DNA of 64,000 bases from Nocardia flavorosea NBRC 108225 (GTDB lineage Bacteria > Actinomycetota > Actinomycetes > Mycobacteriales > Mycobacteriaceae): assembly GCF_001613385.1 (NCBI RefSeq), contig NZ_BDCG01000016.1, positions 248,001 through 312,000 of the forward strand, read 5' to 3'. Made by a program: the position numbers and the translations under genes. Positions within the stretch are counted from its first letter, which is position 1. Every line of letters starts with the position of its first letter. Shown one piece after another: positions 49,883 through 58,788 of the stretch. A model generated the notes under the pieces. It saw only the letters and a program-made list of their open reading frames with translations. It was not told the origin of the DNA and did no database searches.

Positions 49883-51025
49883 TCAGGCAGAACGTGACAG
49901 TTGGCAGTCGGTGCCGAGCACATCGGCATAGTGGCCCATGAGTTCGGTGCACAGGGCGGGCCAGGTGCGATGCAGCACCGATTTCCGGGCGGCCGCACCG
50001 AACCTGGCGCGCAGCTGGGGATCGCGCAGTGCAGCGACGGCGCCCGGTAGCAGTTCGGTGAACTCCGCGACCGGCAGCAGGTAACCGTTGCGGCACGGGG
50101 CGATGAGGTCGCGCGGTCCGCCGGCGTCGGGACCGATCACCGGGACCCCGCCGGCCAATGCTTCCTGGACACCCTGGCAGAAGGTTTCGTGTTCGCCGGG
50201 GTGCACCATGACATCCAAACTGGCGTAGGCCTGTGCCAATTCGTCGCCGCCGAGTTCGCCGGTGAAGATCGCGCCGGGCAGTATCCCGGCCAGTTTCGGC
50301 CGCTGCGGTCCGTCGCCGACGATCACCAGTTGAACGTCCGGATCGCGGGCCAGGACCGCGAGCCGGTCCACATGTTTCTCCGGCGCCAGCCGGCCCACGA
50401 ACCCCACCACCAGCCGATCGCTTCCGCCGATCCACTCGTTGCGTAATCGCGGGTTGCGGGCTGCCGGGGTGAACCGCGCCGCATCGACCCCGCGCGCCCA
50501 CCGGTGCACCCGCGGAATCCCGTGCCGGGCCAGGCTCTCCGCCGCGGCGCTGGATGGCGCCAGGGTGCGGGTCGCGCCCTCATGGATCCGCCGGGTCCAG
50601 CCCCAGGCCGCGCGCTCGGCCAGCCCCAGCCCGTAGCTCTTGGCGAAACCCGCCACATCGGTCTGGTACACCGCGATCGTGGGCAGGTCCAGTCGCAGCG
50701 CGGCGGCCAGACCGCCGGCGCCCAGCAGGAACGGGGATGCCAGATGCACCACATCGGCGCCGAAAGCGTCCAGGATCCCGACCATCCCCGGCTGCGGCAG
50801 GCCCACGGGCAACGAGCTGATCTTCGGCACCATCACCGCTGGCACCCGGTGCACCGGGAATCGGCCGTGGTGCCGCGGCGCGGGGGGACGTCCGCGCAGC
50901 GTATCGGGGGCGATGACGAGCGCCTCGTGCCCGTGCCGGTCCAGATGATCCAGCACCCGCAGGACCGAGTTCACGACGCCGTTCATATTCGGGAGGAAGG
51001 ACTCGGCAACGATTGCTACGCGCAC
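49883..51025 (-). CDS. mgtA: GT-B mannosyltransferase (MgtA/Rv0557-like)
   Basis: The ~380-residue GT4-type glycosyltransferase begins VRVAIVAESFLPNMNGVVNS and contains the donor-binding half: LVVGFVGRLAPEKHVDRL and LVIVGDGPQRPKL, then the EX7E motif HPGEHETFCQGVQEALA. M. tuberculosis MgtA (Rv0557, earlier called PimB) mannosylates a glucuronosyl diacylglycerol lipid at the inner membrane, and a similar envelope-lipid role is likely. GTG 51025 fits the family length. The gene follows five bases after the DUF3592-like gene. Confidence 0.9.
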   Translation of the reverse strand: MRVAIVAESFLPNMNGVVNSVLRVLDHLDRHGHEALVIAPDTLRGRPPAPRHHGRFPVHRVPAVMVPKISSLPVGLPQPGMVGILDAFGADVVHLASPFLLGAGGLAAALRLDLPTIAVYQTDVAGFAKSYGLGLAERAAWGWTRRIHEGATRTLAPSSAAAESLARHGIPRVHRWARGVDAARFTPAARNPRLRNEWIGGSDRLVVGFVGRLAPEKHVDRLAVLARDPDVQLVIVGDGPQRPKLAGILPGAIFTGELGGDELAQAYASLDVMVHPGEHETFCQGVQEALAGGVPVIGPDAGGPRDLIAPCRNGYLLPVAEFTELLPGAVAALRDPQLRARFGAAARKSVLHRTWPALCTELMGHYADVLGTDCQLSRSA

Positions 51026-51030
51026 ACGGG

Positions 51031-51651
51031 TCAGTCTGCGGGATCGCGGGATCCCGGGACGCGTCGTCGATATGACACCGGATCGAAGATCCGGCGAACA
51101 CTCATCGAACCGGTTTCCGCACGCAACAGCAGCCACAGCGTGGGCAACGCCAGTGCCCAGACGGTGGCGAGTACCGACAGCGCCGGCGGTATCGCGACCC
51201 GCACATCGCGGCCGGCCACCCGCACCAGGTCGGGGTCGGCACGGTTGTATTCGACGTTGATTCGTTCGCCCGCGGTCAGGTGGGTCGGGTACAGCACGCC
51301 CACTTTGGGATTGTGGGTCACACCGTCCGGGGTGACGTACATCACCGCAGACCGCAATCGTCCCGCGGACAGCACCTCACCGGTTGTTTCGCCCTTGTCG
51401 GATTCGATCAGGTAATCGTTGCGCCAGGCCGCGAGTACGAGCAGCACCACCAGCACGCTTACCGAAACGGCGGCGATCAGCACCCCGACCCGTGTCCGCC
51501 GCAGCCGCTCGGCCCGCGCCGAAGAATCGGGTGGTGCGGATTCTGCGGGCACAGTCCCTGCCGGGGCGGTATCCGCGGGTTCCGGCTCTATCGGTTTCTC
51601 CAGCTCGTGCACGGGATCGGGCGGCTCGGCCACATCTGCCTGGTCGGGCAC
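51031..51651 (-). CDS. DUF3592-type membrane protein (Rv0556-like)
   Basis: The ~206-residue protein has a disordered acidic/proline-rich N-terminus and a membrane helix (VGVLIAAVSVSVLVVLLVLAA). An external beta domain follows (including VMYVTPDGVTHNPKVGVLYP and TAGERINVEYNRADPDLVRV, the DUF3592 pattern), then a second helix (LSVLATVWALALPTLWLLL). GTG 51651 has AGGAG upstream. It is probably co-transcribed with mgtA, as Rv0556-Rv0557. Function unknown. Confidence 0.78.
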   Translation of the reverse strand: MPDQADVAEPPDPVHELEKPIEPEPADTAPAGTVPAESAPPDSSARAERLRRTRVGVLIAAVSVSVLVVLLVLAAWRNDYLIESDKGETTGEVLSAGRLRSAVMYVTPDGVTHNPKVGVLYPTHLTAGERINVEYNRADPDLVRVAGRDVRVAIPPALSVLATVWALALPTLWLLLRAETGSMSVRRIFDPVSYRRRVPGSRDPAD

Positions 51652-52016
51652 GCTGTCTCCTTTCGGATTCGATCCCTGTCGGCGTTCGCGACCGGGCGAG
51701 GCCGGCGAACGTCCGGCGGTTGCCGCGCCGGCAAAGCCGGTCAGACCCCGGTCCGCCGAGACGGCGCTCGGGTCGCGGCACCGCAACAGCCTAACGGGCG
51801 TGCCGGCGCGCGGCGTCCGGGTCCGGGTGGGCCCGATGCGTGTTGGTTCGCGCGTCGAGTTACCGGTAGGTGAGTTCGGCGTCGTCGGGCACGAGGGCGG
51901 TGCCGCGGGGTGCCGTGTACGTGTCGCCGGGGGGCCGAAGGCGCGGTGGCGCCGGCTGTGCCCGGCGCAGGAACGGAAGGCAGGTGAGTGCGGCAGGTCG
52001 GCTACTGTGGGCGCTC

Positions 52017-52523
52017 ATGGCCCGTAAATTCGGCTTCACGCTGACCTATCCGATCCCGGTCGCCGAACTCCACGCCGCGCTCACCGGGGAGGAACTGTGG
52101 CGCGACCGCTTCGCCGGCGCGCAGACAGCCACGCTCGACCTGACCCATCCGGGCGGGCCGGGCACCATCCGGCTCGCGATGAGCGAGAAGATCCGCCCGG
52201 AGAAAATCCCCGGCATCGTCCGCAAGGTCCTCAAGAGCGATCTGGTCGTCACCCGCGTGGACAACTGGCAGCCGCTGACCGGTGACACTGCCGAGGGAAC
52301 TTTCGAAGGGACCTCGTCGGCGATCTCCTCGGAGATGACCGGAACCTACCGGCTCCGGCCCGCCGGTGACGGGTCGGAACTGGAGGTTTCCGGTTCGGTG
52401 AAGGTCAAGGTCCCGCTGGTCGGCGGCGCCATCGAGCCCCTGGCCGAACAGCTGCAGCGGCGAGTGGTGGAAAGTGAACGAAAATTCATCCTGAAATGGT
52501 TCGCCGAGCGCGCGAACGCCTGA
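52017..52523 (+). CDS. DUF2505-family protein
   Basis: The 168-residue product (MARKFGFTLTYPIPVAELHA at the start) has the START/SRPBCC-like DUF2505 layout of one long beta sheet with a C-terminal helix (LAEQLQRRVVESERKFILKWF). Such proteins bind hydrophobic ligands or have no known function. A candidate -10 TACTGT (52003-52008) eight bases upstream and no ribosome binding site hint at a leaderless mRNA. A strong hairpin follows. Confidence 0.82.
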   Translation: MARKFGFTLTYPIPVAELHAALTGEELWRDRFAGAQTATLDLTHPGGPGTIRLAMSEKIRPEKIPGIVRKVLKSDLVVTRVDNWQPLTGDTAEGTFEGTSSAISSEMTGTYRLRPAGDGSELEVSGSVKVKVPLVGGAIEPLAEQLQRRVVESERKFILKWFAERANA

Positions 52524-52556
52524 CACCCGTCTACCGATGCCTTCGGTCTATCCCTG

Positions 52557-52587
52557 CTTTCCGCCCGTGATCATCGCGGGCGGAAAG
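52557..52587. terminator. Hairpin between convergent genes
   Basis: CTTTCCGCCCG pairs perfectly with CGGGCGGAAAG across nine bases. A second, larger inverted repeat with GGCGCCGCA/TGCGGCGCC arms lies at about 52598-52640. Both sit between the DUF2505 gene and the minus-strand VOC gene, fitting a two-way terminator. Confidence 0.75.
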
Positions 52588-52712
52588 CGGTGCCGAGGGC
52601 GCCGCAACCCATGTGCGTCGAGTGCGCCCAGGGTGCGGCGCCGCGGCGAGCCGGTCCGGTTCCGACTCTGCGGATCGCCGACGACCAACGCTGTGACCGG
52701 GGCGCCTTTACT

Positions 52713-53174
52713 TCAGAGTTCTTCGCAGGGTGCTTCCATCGCGGCGGACGGGTCGAACTCTTTCGGCTCGACCATCACGAGCCAGTTTCCCGAGTTGTCC
52801 CGGAAGACGGCCTCCACACCATAGGGCCGTTCCGACGGCGGTTGCACGAAATCCACGCCCTTGGCCGTCAACTCCTTGTATGCCTGCTGGCAGTCCTTCG
52901 TGGTGAGCCCCAGCGAACCGTGGGTGCCGTTGGCCAGCGAGCGCCGGACCGCCTCGGCGAGGTTGTCGTCCAGCGGCGGGCCGGGCACCATCAGCGTCAC
53001 CTCGAGTTCCGGATGGTCCGGATGGGCCACGGTCACCCAGCGGAAACCGTTGTCGCCCATCTGTATGTCGGCGGTCTCTACGAATCCGAGGGTGTCGATG
53101 TACCAGTTCTTCGCCTCGGTCTGGTCGGTCACGTACACCGTGACCAGCGAAATGTTGGTGATGATCGGGGTCAT
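52713..53174 (-). CDS. VOC-family (glyoxalase/bleomycin-resistance-like) protein
   Basis: The 153-residue protein has the VOC pattern: ITNISLVTVYVTDQTEAKNW, YIDTLGFVE, FRWVTVAHPDHPELEVTLM, GSLGLTTKDCQQAYKELTAK, then the second-half metal region VEAVFRDNSGNWLVMVEP. Positions usually occupied by His and Glu metal ligands are partly kept (VEPKEF). It is followed upstream by an AraC regulator nine bases away in the same direction, so they probably form a regulator-enzyme unit. Confidence 0.85.
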   Translation of the reverse strand: MTPIITNISLVTVYVTDQTEAKNWYIDTLGFVETADIQMGDNGFRWVTVAHPDHPELEVTLMVPGPPLDDNLAEAVRRSLANGTHGSLGLTTKDCQQAYKELTAKGVDFVQPPSERPYGVEAVFRDNSGNWLVMVEPKEFDPSAAMEAPCEEL

Positions 53175-53183
53175 GAGAGGAGC

Positions 53184-53636
53184 CTAGGCGCGCTCCGAAC
53201 GCCGCGGCTTCTCCGAAATTGCGGTGTCCGGCCGGCGATCGGACAGACCGTGCATGAACACGTAACAGCCGGGGATCCGCGGCGCGCCGTCGGCGAATTT
53301 CGCCTGGTACTCCGACGGGGGAACCCCCACCAGTTCGGTGAACTTCCGCGAGAACGACCCCAGGCTGGTGTAGCCGACGAGCAGGCATACCTCGGTGACC
53401 GTCGTATTGGTGGCGCGGAACAGGTCCTGTGCCCGCTCGATCCGCCGCTCGGCCAGATACAGCGCCGGCGTGCGGCCGTAGGTCGCGGCGAAACAGCGCA
53501 GGAAGTGATACTTCGAGACCCCCGCCGCCGCGGCCATCCCGTCCAGGTCCAGCGGCTGTGCGTATTCGCGGTCGATGAAATCTCGCGCCCGGCGCAGATG
53601 CGGGAGCAGATCCTCGGGGACCGGCCGCGCTGCCAT
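53184..53636 (-). CDS. AraC-type HTH regulator, DNA-binding domain only
   Basis: The 150-residue protein consists of little more than the AraC/XylS double HTH: LRRARDFIDREYAQPLDLDG, MAAAAGVSKYHFLRCF and then VGYTSLGSFSRKFTELVGVPP. There is no N-terminal ligand domain; a ~35-residue basic tail follows. It lies in the same direction immediately before the VOC gene and 6 bp after menJ's stop, which suggests it is transcribed with one or both. Confidence 0.9.
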   Translation of the reverse strand: MAARPVPEDLLPHLRRARDFIDREYAQPLDLDGMAAAAGVSKYHFLRCFAATYGRTPALYLAERRIERAQDLFRATNTTVTEVCLLVGYTSLGSFSRKFTELVGVPPSEYQAKFADGAPRIPGCYVFMHGLSDRRPDTAISEKPRRSERA

Positions 53637-53642
53637 CGTCGC

Positions 53643-54914
53643 CTACCCGAACGGCACGAGTTCGTCGAAACGCATCGATGCGCGCCCCGCCGTACGCCAC
53701 GCCCGCGCGGTCAGGTCCAGGTCCTCGTCGGTGACCAGATTGCCCATCACCCGGACCGCGGTGCGCTGCAGCAGTTTCGAGCGCATCACCGGCGGGCCGC
53801 CGACCGGCACCATGCGCGGGTGCGTCGCCAGTCCGGCGATCCGGCGGGCCACCGAATACGTGCGCCCGTATTTGCGGCGCAGCACATCCGGCCACAGCCG
53901 GGTCAGGTCGGGTTCGTCCAGCAGGCCGGCGAGCATATGGCCGCCCTCCAGCCCGTAGTCGATACCTTCACCGTTCAGCGGGTTCACACAACCGGCAGCA
54001 TCACCCACCAGCACCCAGTTGGGGCCCGCGATACCGGAGACCGCCCCGCCCATCGGCAGCAGCGCCGAGGACACCGCCCGCAACGAACCGGTGAGCTCCC
54101 ATTCTTCGCGGCGCTGCGCGGTGTAGTGCTCCAGCAGTGGTTTCAACGCGATATGCGAGGGCCGCTGCTCGGTCGCCAGCGAACCGACCCCGATATTCAC
54201 CTCACCGTTGGCGAGCGGGAACACCCAGCCGTAGCCGGGGACGAGTTCACCTTGCGCATTACGCAGCTCCATATGCGAGGTGATCCATTGGTCGTCACTG
54301 CGCCCGGACGCGATATAGGCGCGCGCGGCCACCCCGTACGCGTATTTGCGGTGCCAGGTCCGGCCGAGTTGTTTACCGACCGGAGAGCGGACACCGTCGG
54401 CCACGATCAAAGTTTCGCAGCGGATCTCGACGGTCCGCTCGCCGGTGCGTACCGCCACCCCGGTGACGCGGTCACCGTCGCGGAGCACGCTGGCGACTTT
54501 GGTGCCGTCGAACATCCGGGCTCCGGATTTCACGGCCGTTTCGCGCAATTTGTCGTCCAACTCGGTACGCGGTATGGCGCTGCCGTAGGTCGGGAAGGAA
54601 CCGGCCGGCCATGGGAGCAGGGCCTCGCGCCCGAATCCGGTCATCCGCAAACCGTGGTTGACGGTATGCGCGCGCACCCATTCACCAAGGCCCAGATGTT
54701 CGAGCTCCGCGGTGGCGCGCGGGGTCAGCCCGTCCCCGCAGGTCTTGTCGCGCGGGAATACCGCGGAATCGAGCAGCAGCACATCGCGACCCGCCCGGGC
54801 CGCCCAGGCCGCGGACGCGGAACCGGCGGGTCCGGCACCCACTACCAGCACCTGCACGTGTGCGGGCAGCGGCCCCCGGTCGCTATCGGCTGGTGTGGCT
54901 TCGGGTGCACCCAT
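53643..54914 (-). CDS. menJ: Geranylgeranyl-reductase-family menaquinone reductase MenJ
   Basis: The 423-residue FAD enzyme reduces one double bond of the menaquinone side chain in mycobacteria (Rv0561c). It has the FAD motif VLVVGAGPAGSASAAWAARAG, the family motif DKTCGDGLTPRA, VIVADGVRSPVGKQLG and VLVGDAAGCVNPLNGEGIDY. These make it a member of the geranylgeranyl reductase group. It is divergent from grcC1 with about 135 bp between starts. Products of menA and menG should be its substrates. Confidence 0.92.
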   Translation of the reverse strand: MGAPEATPADSDRGPLPAHVQVLVVGAGPAGSASAAWAARAGRDVLLLDSAVFPRDKTCGDGLTPRATAELEHLGLGEWVRAHTVNHGLRMTGFGREALLPWPAGSFPTYGSAIPRTELDDKLRETAVKSGARMFDGTKVASVLRDGDRVTGVAVRTGERTVEIRCETLIVADGVRSPVGKQLGRTWHRKYAYGVAARAYIASGRSDDQWITSHMELRNAQGELVPGYGWVFPLANGEVNIGVGSLATEQRPSHIALKPLLEHYTAQRREEWELTGSLRAVSSALLPMGGAVSGIAGPNWVLVGDAAGCVNPLNGEGIDYGLEGGHMLAGLLDEPDLTRLWPDVLRRKYGRTYSVARRIAGLATHPRMVPVGGPPVMRSKLLQRTAVRVMGNLVTDEDLDLTARAWRTAGRASMRFDELVPFG

Positions 54915-55049
54915 GCGGACAATAGTTACAGGCCGCGGTCTGCGATGTCGATGGCGGTACGGTCAATACAGTGACGGTGTTCATGGGCGCTGCGGCATGG
55001 ACACGCTAGGTTCATCACCGTGGGGTCGGACGCGTCCTTGGGAGAAGGT

Positions 55050-56072
55050 ATGAGCACATCTGCTGTGAGCGAAGCCGGCACGGTGGTGGCGGGGGTGGAC
55101 CTCGGCGACGCCGCCCTCGCCGCGACAGTGCGCGAGGGTCTCGACCGGGTGGAGGAGTTACTGGTCGAGGAATTGTCGGACGGGGCGTCGTTCCTGCAGG
55201 AAGCCGCGCTGCATCTGGCCAGGGCGGGGGGTAAGCGGTTCCGCCCGCTGTTCACCATATTGACCGGCCAGCTCGGCCCGCGCCCCGACGATCCGGAGCT
55301 CATCACCGCCGGCACGGTCGTCGAACTGGTGCATCTGGCCACGCTGTACCACGACGATGTGATGGACGAGGCCACCATGCGGCGCGGCGCGCCGAGTGTG
55401 AACGCGCGCTGGGGTAACAGCATGGCGATCCTGGCCGGTGACTATCTGTTCGCCCACGCCTCCCGTCTCACCTCCACTCTCGGCCCGGACGCGGTGCGCA
55501 TCATCGCGGAGACGTTCGCCGAACTGGTCACCGGCCAGATGCGTGAAACCATGGGCGCCCGCGAAGCCGCCGACCCGGTCGCGCACTACCTGAAGGTGGT
55601 CTGGGAGAAGACGGGTTCGCTGATCGCGGCCTCCGGCCGTTTCGGCGGTACGTTCTCCGGCGCCGATCTCGATCATGTGGAACGTCTCGCCCGCCTCGGT
55701 GACGCGGTAGGCACCGCCTTCCAGATCTCCGACGACATCATCGATATCTCGTCGGTCTCCGCGCAGTCGGGTAAAACCCCGGGCACCGACCTGCGGGAAG
55801 GTGTGCATACGCTCCCGGTCCTGTACGCCCTCCGGGATCCCGGCCCCGAGGGTGACCGCTTGCGCACCCTGCTGGACCATCCCCTCGAATCGGACGAGGA
55901 GGTGGCCGAAGCCCTGGAACTGCTCGGTCGTTCCCCGGGGATGGCACAGGCCGGGGAGAAACTGCGGGAGTACAGCGATATCGCTCACGCGGAACTGAAG
56001 GCACTGCCCGCGGGCCCGGCGAACGATGCCCTGGTGCGGCTGGTTCAGTACACGACCGAGCGGGTCGGCTGA
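55050..56072 (+). CDS. grcC1: Long-chain polyprenyl diphosphate synthase
   Basis: The ~340-residue trans-prenyltransferase has GGKRFRPLFTILTG and both aspartate-rich motifs: DDVMD in LYHDDVMDEATMRRG and DDIID in FQISDDIIDIS. Neither motif has the two-residue insertion of FPP synthases, so a long product is likely, as in octaprenyl/nonaprenyl synthases. It probably provides the menaquinone side chain. ATG 55050 has GGGAGAAGG upstream; GTG 55020 is an in-frame alternative. Confidence 0.93.
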   Translation: MSTSAVSEAGTVVAGVDLGDAALAATVREGLDRVEELLVEELSDGASFLQEAALHLARAGGKRFRPLFTILTGQLGPRPDDPELITAGTVVELVHLATLYHDDVMDEATMRRGAPSVNARWGNSMAILAGDYLFAHASRLTSTLGPDAVRIIAETFAELVTGQMRETMGAREAADPVAHYLKVVWEKTGSLIAASGRFGGTFSGADLDHVERLARLGDAVGTAFQISDDIIDISSVSAQSGKTPGTDLREGVHTLPVLYALRDPGPEGDRLRTLLDHPLESDEEVAEALELLGRSPGMAQAGEKLREYSDIAHAELKALPAGPANDALVRLVQYTTERVG

Positions 56073-56380
56073 GCCCGATTTTGGTTGCGCCGGCTCGCGC
56101 GGGTCATGGCGGAGGTACCCCTTCGGGCGTCTCGCTCGACGCGGCGCCCCCATCGGTTGCCTCGGGTATCGAGTGGCCGGATCCCGTTACGTGTATCCCT
56201 GAACTCCAGGCCCCGCCGGGCAGGGCCTGTTCGGTGCCGCCCGCATTGTCCGGCCGGAACCGGTTCGGCCGGACGCGGAGTGTGGACGCCGGAACTCCGG
56301 CGCAGACTCGATCGTTGAGCCCGTGTAGCGGTTCTGGCCGAAATTCGCGCATCTGAGCGCGTTACCTATACAGGAGTGCT
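56073..56380. other. 308-bp non-coding gap before htpX
   Basis: No gene is seen. A perfect 7-bp hairpin CAGGCCC...GGGCCTG lies near 56207-56229 and could terminate grcC1. CAGGAG before ATG 56381 is the htpX ribosome binding site, and GTTACCTATACAGG shortly upstream contains a TATACA-like -10 candidate for htpX. Confidence 0.5.
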
Positions 56381-57253
56381 ATGCACGGGCACGGGTTTGC
56401 GAATGGTTTCAAAACGTTCGGGCTCATGGTCGGTCTTTCCGCGCTCATCGTGCTGGCGGGCGCAGCGTTCCGGAACACGACCATTCTGGTGATCGCGGTG
56501 CTACTGGCCGTGGCGGTGAACGGTTACGCGTATTTCAACAGCGATAAACTCGCGTTGAAAGCGATGCGGGCGCAGCCGGTCAGCGAACTCGAGGCGCCGG
56601 TGATCTATCGCATAGTGCGGGAGCTGGCGACCACCGCGCGGCAACCCGTGCCGCGCCTGTACATAAGTCCGACGAATGCGCCGAATGCGTTCGCGACCGG
56701 GCGTAACCCGCGTCACGCGGCGGTGTGCTGTACCAGCGGAATTCTGCAGATTCTCGACGAACGCGAATTGCGCGCGGTACTCGGGCACGAGCTCTCCCAC
56801 GTCTACAACCGGGATATTCTGATCTCCTCGGTCGCCGGTGCGATGGCGGCGGTGATATCCGGTCTGGCGAATTTCGCCTATTTCGCGGCCGCGTTCGGCG
56901 GCAACCGGGGCGGTTCCGGTCCGAATTTCATCGGCGTGCTGCTGGTATCGCTGCTGGGGCCCATTGCGGCGGGGCTGATCAAGATGGCGGTTTCGCGTTC
57001 CCGCGAGTATCAGGCCGACGAATCGGGTGCGGAACTGACCGGTGATCCGCTGGCTCTGGCTTCGGCGCTACGCAAATTGGAGCGCGGGGTACAGGCGGCG
57101 CCGCTGCCGCCCGAACCCCGGCTCACCGCGCAATCGCATCTCATGATCGCCAACCCGTTCCGGGCCGGTGATCGGATGGCCCGGTTGTTCTCCACTCATC
57201 CGCCGATGTCGGACCGGATCGCACGGCTGGAACAGATGGCCGGGCGGCGCTGA
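56381..57253 (+). CDS. htpX: Membrane metalloprotease HtpX
   Basis: The 290-residue zinc protease degrades damaged membrane proteins. The zinc motif HELSHVYNRD lies at about residue 135. Membrane helices flank it: FGLMVGLSALIVLAGAAF, TTILVIAVLLAVAVNGYAYF, then after the motif GAMAAVISGLANFAYFAAAF and FIGVLLVSLLGPIAAGLIKMA. The third zinc ligand is in REYQADESGAELTGDP, and the substrate-specificity segment FSTHPPMSDRIARLEQM is present. It ends six bases from the convergent YajQ-family gene. Confidence 0.95.
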   Translation: MHGHGFANGFKTFGLMVGLSALIVLAGAAFRNTTILVIAVLLAVAVNGYAYFNSDKLALKAMRAQPVSELEAPVIYRIVRELATTARQPVPRLYISPTNAPNAFATGRNPRHAAVCCTSGILQILDERELRAVLGHELSHVYNRDILISSVAGAMAAVISGLANFAYFAAAFGGNRGGSGPNFIGVLLVSLLGPIAAGLIKMAVSRSREYQADESGAELTGDPLALASALRKLERGVQAAPLPPEPRLTAQSHLMIANPFRAGDRMARLFSTHPPMSDRIARLEQMAGRR

Positions 57254-57258
57254 ACGCT

Positions 57259-57750
57259 CTAGCGGTAGTTCACGAACTGCAACGCGATTCCGAAATCCTC
57301 GCCTTTGAGCAGCGAGATCACGGCCTGCAGATCATCGCGTTTCTTACTGGTCACGCGGAGTTCGTCGCCCTGGATCTGCGCCTTGACCCCCTTCGGGCCT
57401 TCGTCGCGGATCTTCTTGGAGATCTTCTTCGCATGTTCGGCGTCGATGCCCTGTACGAGCGAGCCGGTGACCTTATAGGTTTTGCCCGAGGCAACCGGTT
57501 CGCCGGCATCGAAGGCTTTGAGAGAGATATCCCGGCGGATCAGTTTCTCCTTGAACACCTCGAGCGCGGCTTTGACGCGCTCCTCGGATTCGGCGGTGAG
57601 CACCACTTTGTCCTCGCCCGACCATTCGATGCCCGCGCCTGTTCCCCGGAAATCGTAGCGCGTGTTCAGCTCCTTTTCGGCCTGATGCAGCGCGTTGTCG
57701 ACCTCCTGCCGTTCGACCTTGCTGACGATATCGAATGATGAATCGGCCAC
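57259..57750 (-). CDS. YajQ-family nucleotide-binding protein
   Basis: The ~163-residue protein matches the YajQ/DUF520 family (Rv0566c): SSFDIVSKVERQEVDNALHQ, KELNTRYDFRGTGAGIEW and the C-terminal FGIALQFVNYR are family-specific. Two ferredoxin-like subdomains bind nucleotides, and some members bind cyclic di-GMP. GTG 57750 has CAGGAG six bases upstream and gives the family length; GTG 57777 is less likely. Confidence 0.93.
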   Translation of the reverse strand: MADSSFDIVSKVERQEVDNALHQAEKELNTRYDFRGTGAGIEWSGEDKVVLTAESEERVKAALEVFKEKLIRRDISLKAFDAGEPVASGKTYKVTGSLVQGIDAEHAKKISKKIRDEGPKGVKAQIQGDELRVTSKKRDDLQAVISLLKGEDFGIALQFVNYR

Positions 57751-57968
57751 ACTGCGCTCCTGTTCGCTGTTGGACACCCTGAATGCTTACGCAAGCTACC
57801 CCGTTCGCGAAGTGGCACAGCATGAGCGGGTCGGACCACGGAGCAGGCAGCGCGGCGTCATCACGCAGAGGACCCTGCACAGGCTCGGTCGGTACTGTGC
57901 CCCTGTCCACACGCGCCGGCCGGGCGATCGTGTCGATTTCGGTCGATCGGGCGATCTGGCCAGCCGGT

Positions 57969-57999
57969 TTGCGTTCCGGGTGTGGGTACGTTGTATTCT
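57969..57999 (+). promoter_or_regulatory. Candidate promoter for tRNA-Tyr
   Basis: TTGCGT (57969-57974) and TATTCT (57994-57999) are 19 bp apart, ~49 bp before the mature tRNA end. The spacing is slightly long, so this is a weak candidate in an otherwise empty region. Confidence 0.4.
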
Positions 58000-58047
58000 G
58001 CTCACCGCACTCGAAAAGTGATCGCGAGATCGCCGGGTGCGGTTCCA

Positions 58048-58130
58048 GGCAGGTTGCCCGAGCGGCCAATGGGAGCAGACTGTAAATCTGTCGGTGAAAG
58101 CCTACGTAGGTTCGAATCCTACACCTGCCA
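58048..58130 (+). tRNA. tRNA-Tyr (GTA)
   Basis: The acceptor GGCAGGT pairs with ACCTGCC. The anticodon loop CTGTAAA carries GTA at 58082-58084. A long variable arm marks a class II tRNA (83 bases). The T-loop is GGTTCGAATCC. CCA is encoded right after (58131-58133). It corresponds to the tRNA-Tyr at the edge of the Rv0634 block. Confidence 0.96.
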
Positions 58131-58230
58131 CCACGAGCCCCCGCCGGTGAAATCCGGTGGGGGCTCCGTCGTTTCCGGCCGCGCCGCACATCGTTTGTGA
58201 CAACCGAAAAATATGCTCTGACCACCCGGT

Positions 58231-58260
58231 TTGGTGCTGTCGGCGGTAAGTGTGTACTCT
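58231..58260 (+). promoter_or_regulatory. Candidate promoter for the tRNA-Thr/tRNA-Met/rpmG group
   Basis: TTGGTG (58231-58236) and TACTCT (58255-58260) are 18 bp apart and lie 60 bp before tRNA-Thr. A purine-rich stretch GAGGCAACGGGCAGGAGA follows, as is common in stable-RNA leaders. Confidence 0.5.
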
Positions 58261-58319
58261 CGTTCAAGTCTTCGAGGCAACGGGCAGGAGATCATCCGGT
58301 TCCGCTGCGGAGAAGTCGC

Positions 58320-58392
58320 GCCCCCTTAGCTCAGTCGGCAGAGCGTTTCCATGGTAAGGAAAAGGTCAACGGTTCGATTCCGTTAGGGGGCT
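58320..58392 (+). tRNA. tRNA-Thr (GGT)
   Basis: The acceptor GCCCCCT pairs with AGGGGGC. The anticodon arm TTTCC-ATGGTAA-GGAAA carries GGT (58353-58355), which reads ACC and ACT. D-loop (AGCTCAGTCGGCAGAGC) and T-arm (GTTCGATTCC) are normal. No CCA is encoded. Confidence 0.96.
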
Positions 58393-58461
58393 CGCCGGAT
58401 TGCCGGTGGTGTCCGACTCGGCACTCCAAGCCGCGACGTCGCCGTCGCAGATGGCGTATAA

Positions 58462-58534
58462 GGCGGTGTAGCTCAGGCGGTAGAGCAAACGACTCATAAT
58501 CGTTGTGTCGCCGGTTCGAGTCCGGCCATCGCTA
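58462..58534 (+). tRNA. tRNA-Met (CAT), elongator type
   Basis: The acceptor GGCGGTG pairs with CATCGCT (two G-T pairs). The anticodon loop CTCATAA carries CAT (58494-58496). The paired first base (G-T) and absence of the three G-C pairs of initiators in the anticodon stem indicate an elongator. A tRNA-Ile2 lysidine target cannot be fully excluded by sequence alone. It lies 45 bp before rpmG. Confidence 0.92.
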
Positions 58535-58578
58535 CCCATACTGATTGACCCTCTGGTTGACCGGAAAGAAGGCATATC

Positions 58579-58749
58579 GTGGCCGCGAAGTCCACCGATG
58601 TCCGGCCAAAGATCACCTTGGCCTGCGAGCAGTGCAAGCATCGCAACTACATCACCAAGAAGAACCGGCGCAACGACCCGGATCGGCTGGAGCTGAAGAA
58701 GTTCTGCCCGAACTGCGGTACGCACCGCGCCCATCGCGAATCCCGCTGA
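58579..58749 (+). CDS. rpmG: Large ribosomal subunit protein bL33
   Basis: The 56-residue protein starts at GTG 58579 after GAAAGAAGG. It has two CxxC zinc-ribbon pairs ([11 protein letters not shown] and [12 protein letters not shown]), so it is the zinc-containing (C+) form. A basic centre ([13 protein letters not shown]) is typical of bL33. It is the Rv0634B (rpmG2) equivalent, downstream of tRNA-Thr and tRNA-Met as in mycobacteria. Confidence 0.96.
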
Positions 58750-58758
58750 CCCTGGTAT

Positions 58759-58788
58759 GAGGCGTCACCGCTCCGGCAGTGGCGCCTC
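58759..58788 (+). terminator. Hairpin after rpmG, in the 311-bp gap before hadAB
   Basis: GAGGCGTCAC pairs with GTGGCGCCTC (one mismatch) just after the rpmG stop. The rest of the gap (58789-59060) has no gene. A TATGAT element near 58888 could be a -10 sequence. Confidence 0.6.

Noticed and set aside
49594..50501. Open frames through the 17-bp repeats (for example TAAPGPQQHP repeats)
   Set aside because: They are created by the minisatellite and overlap the real mannosyltransferase gene in other frames.
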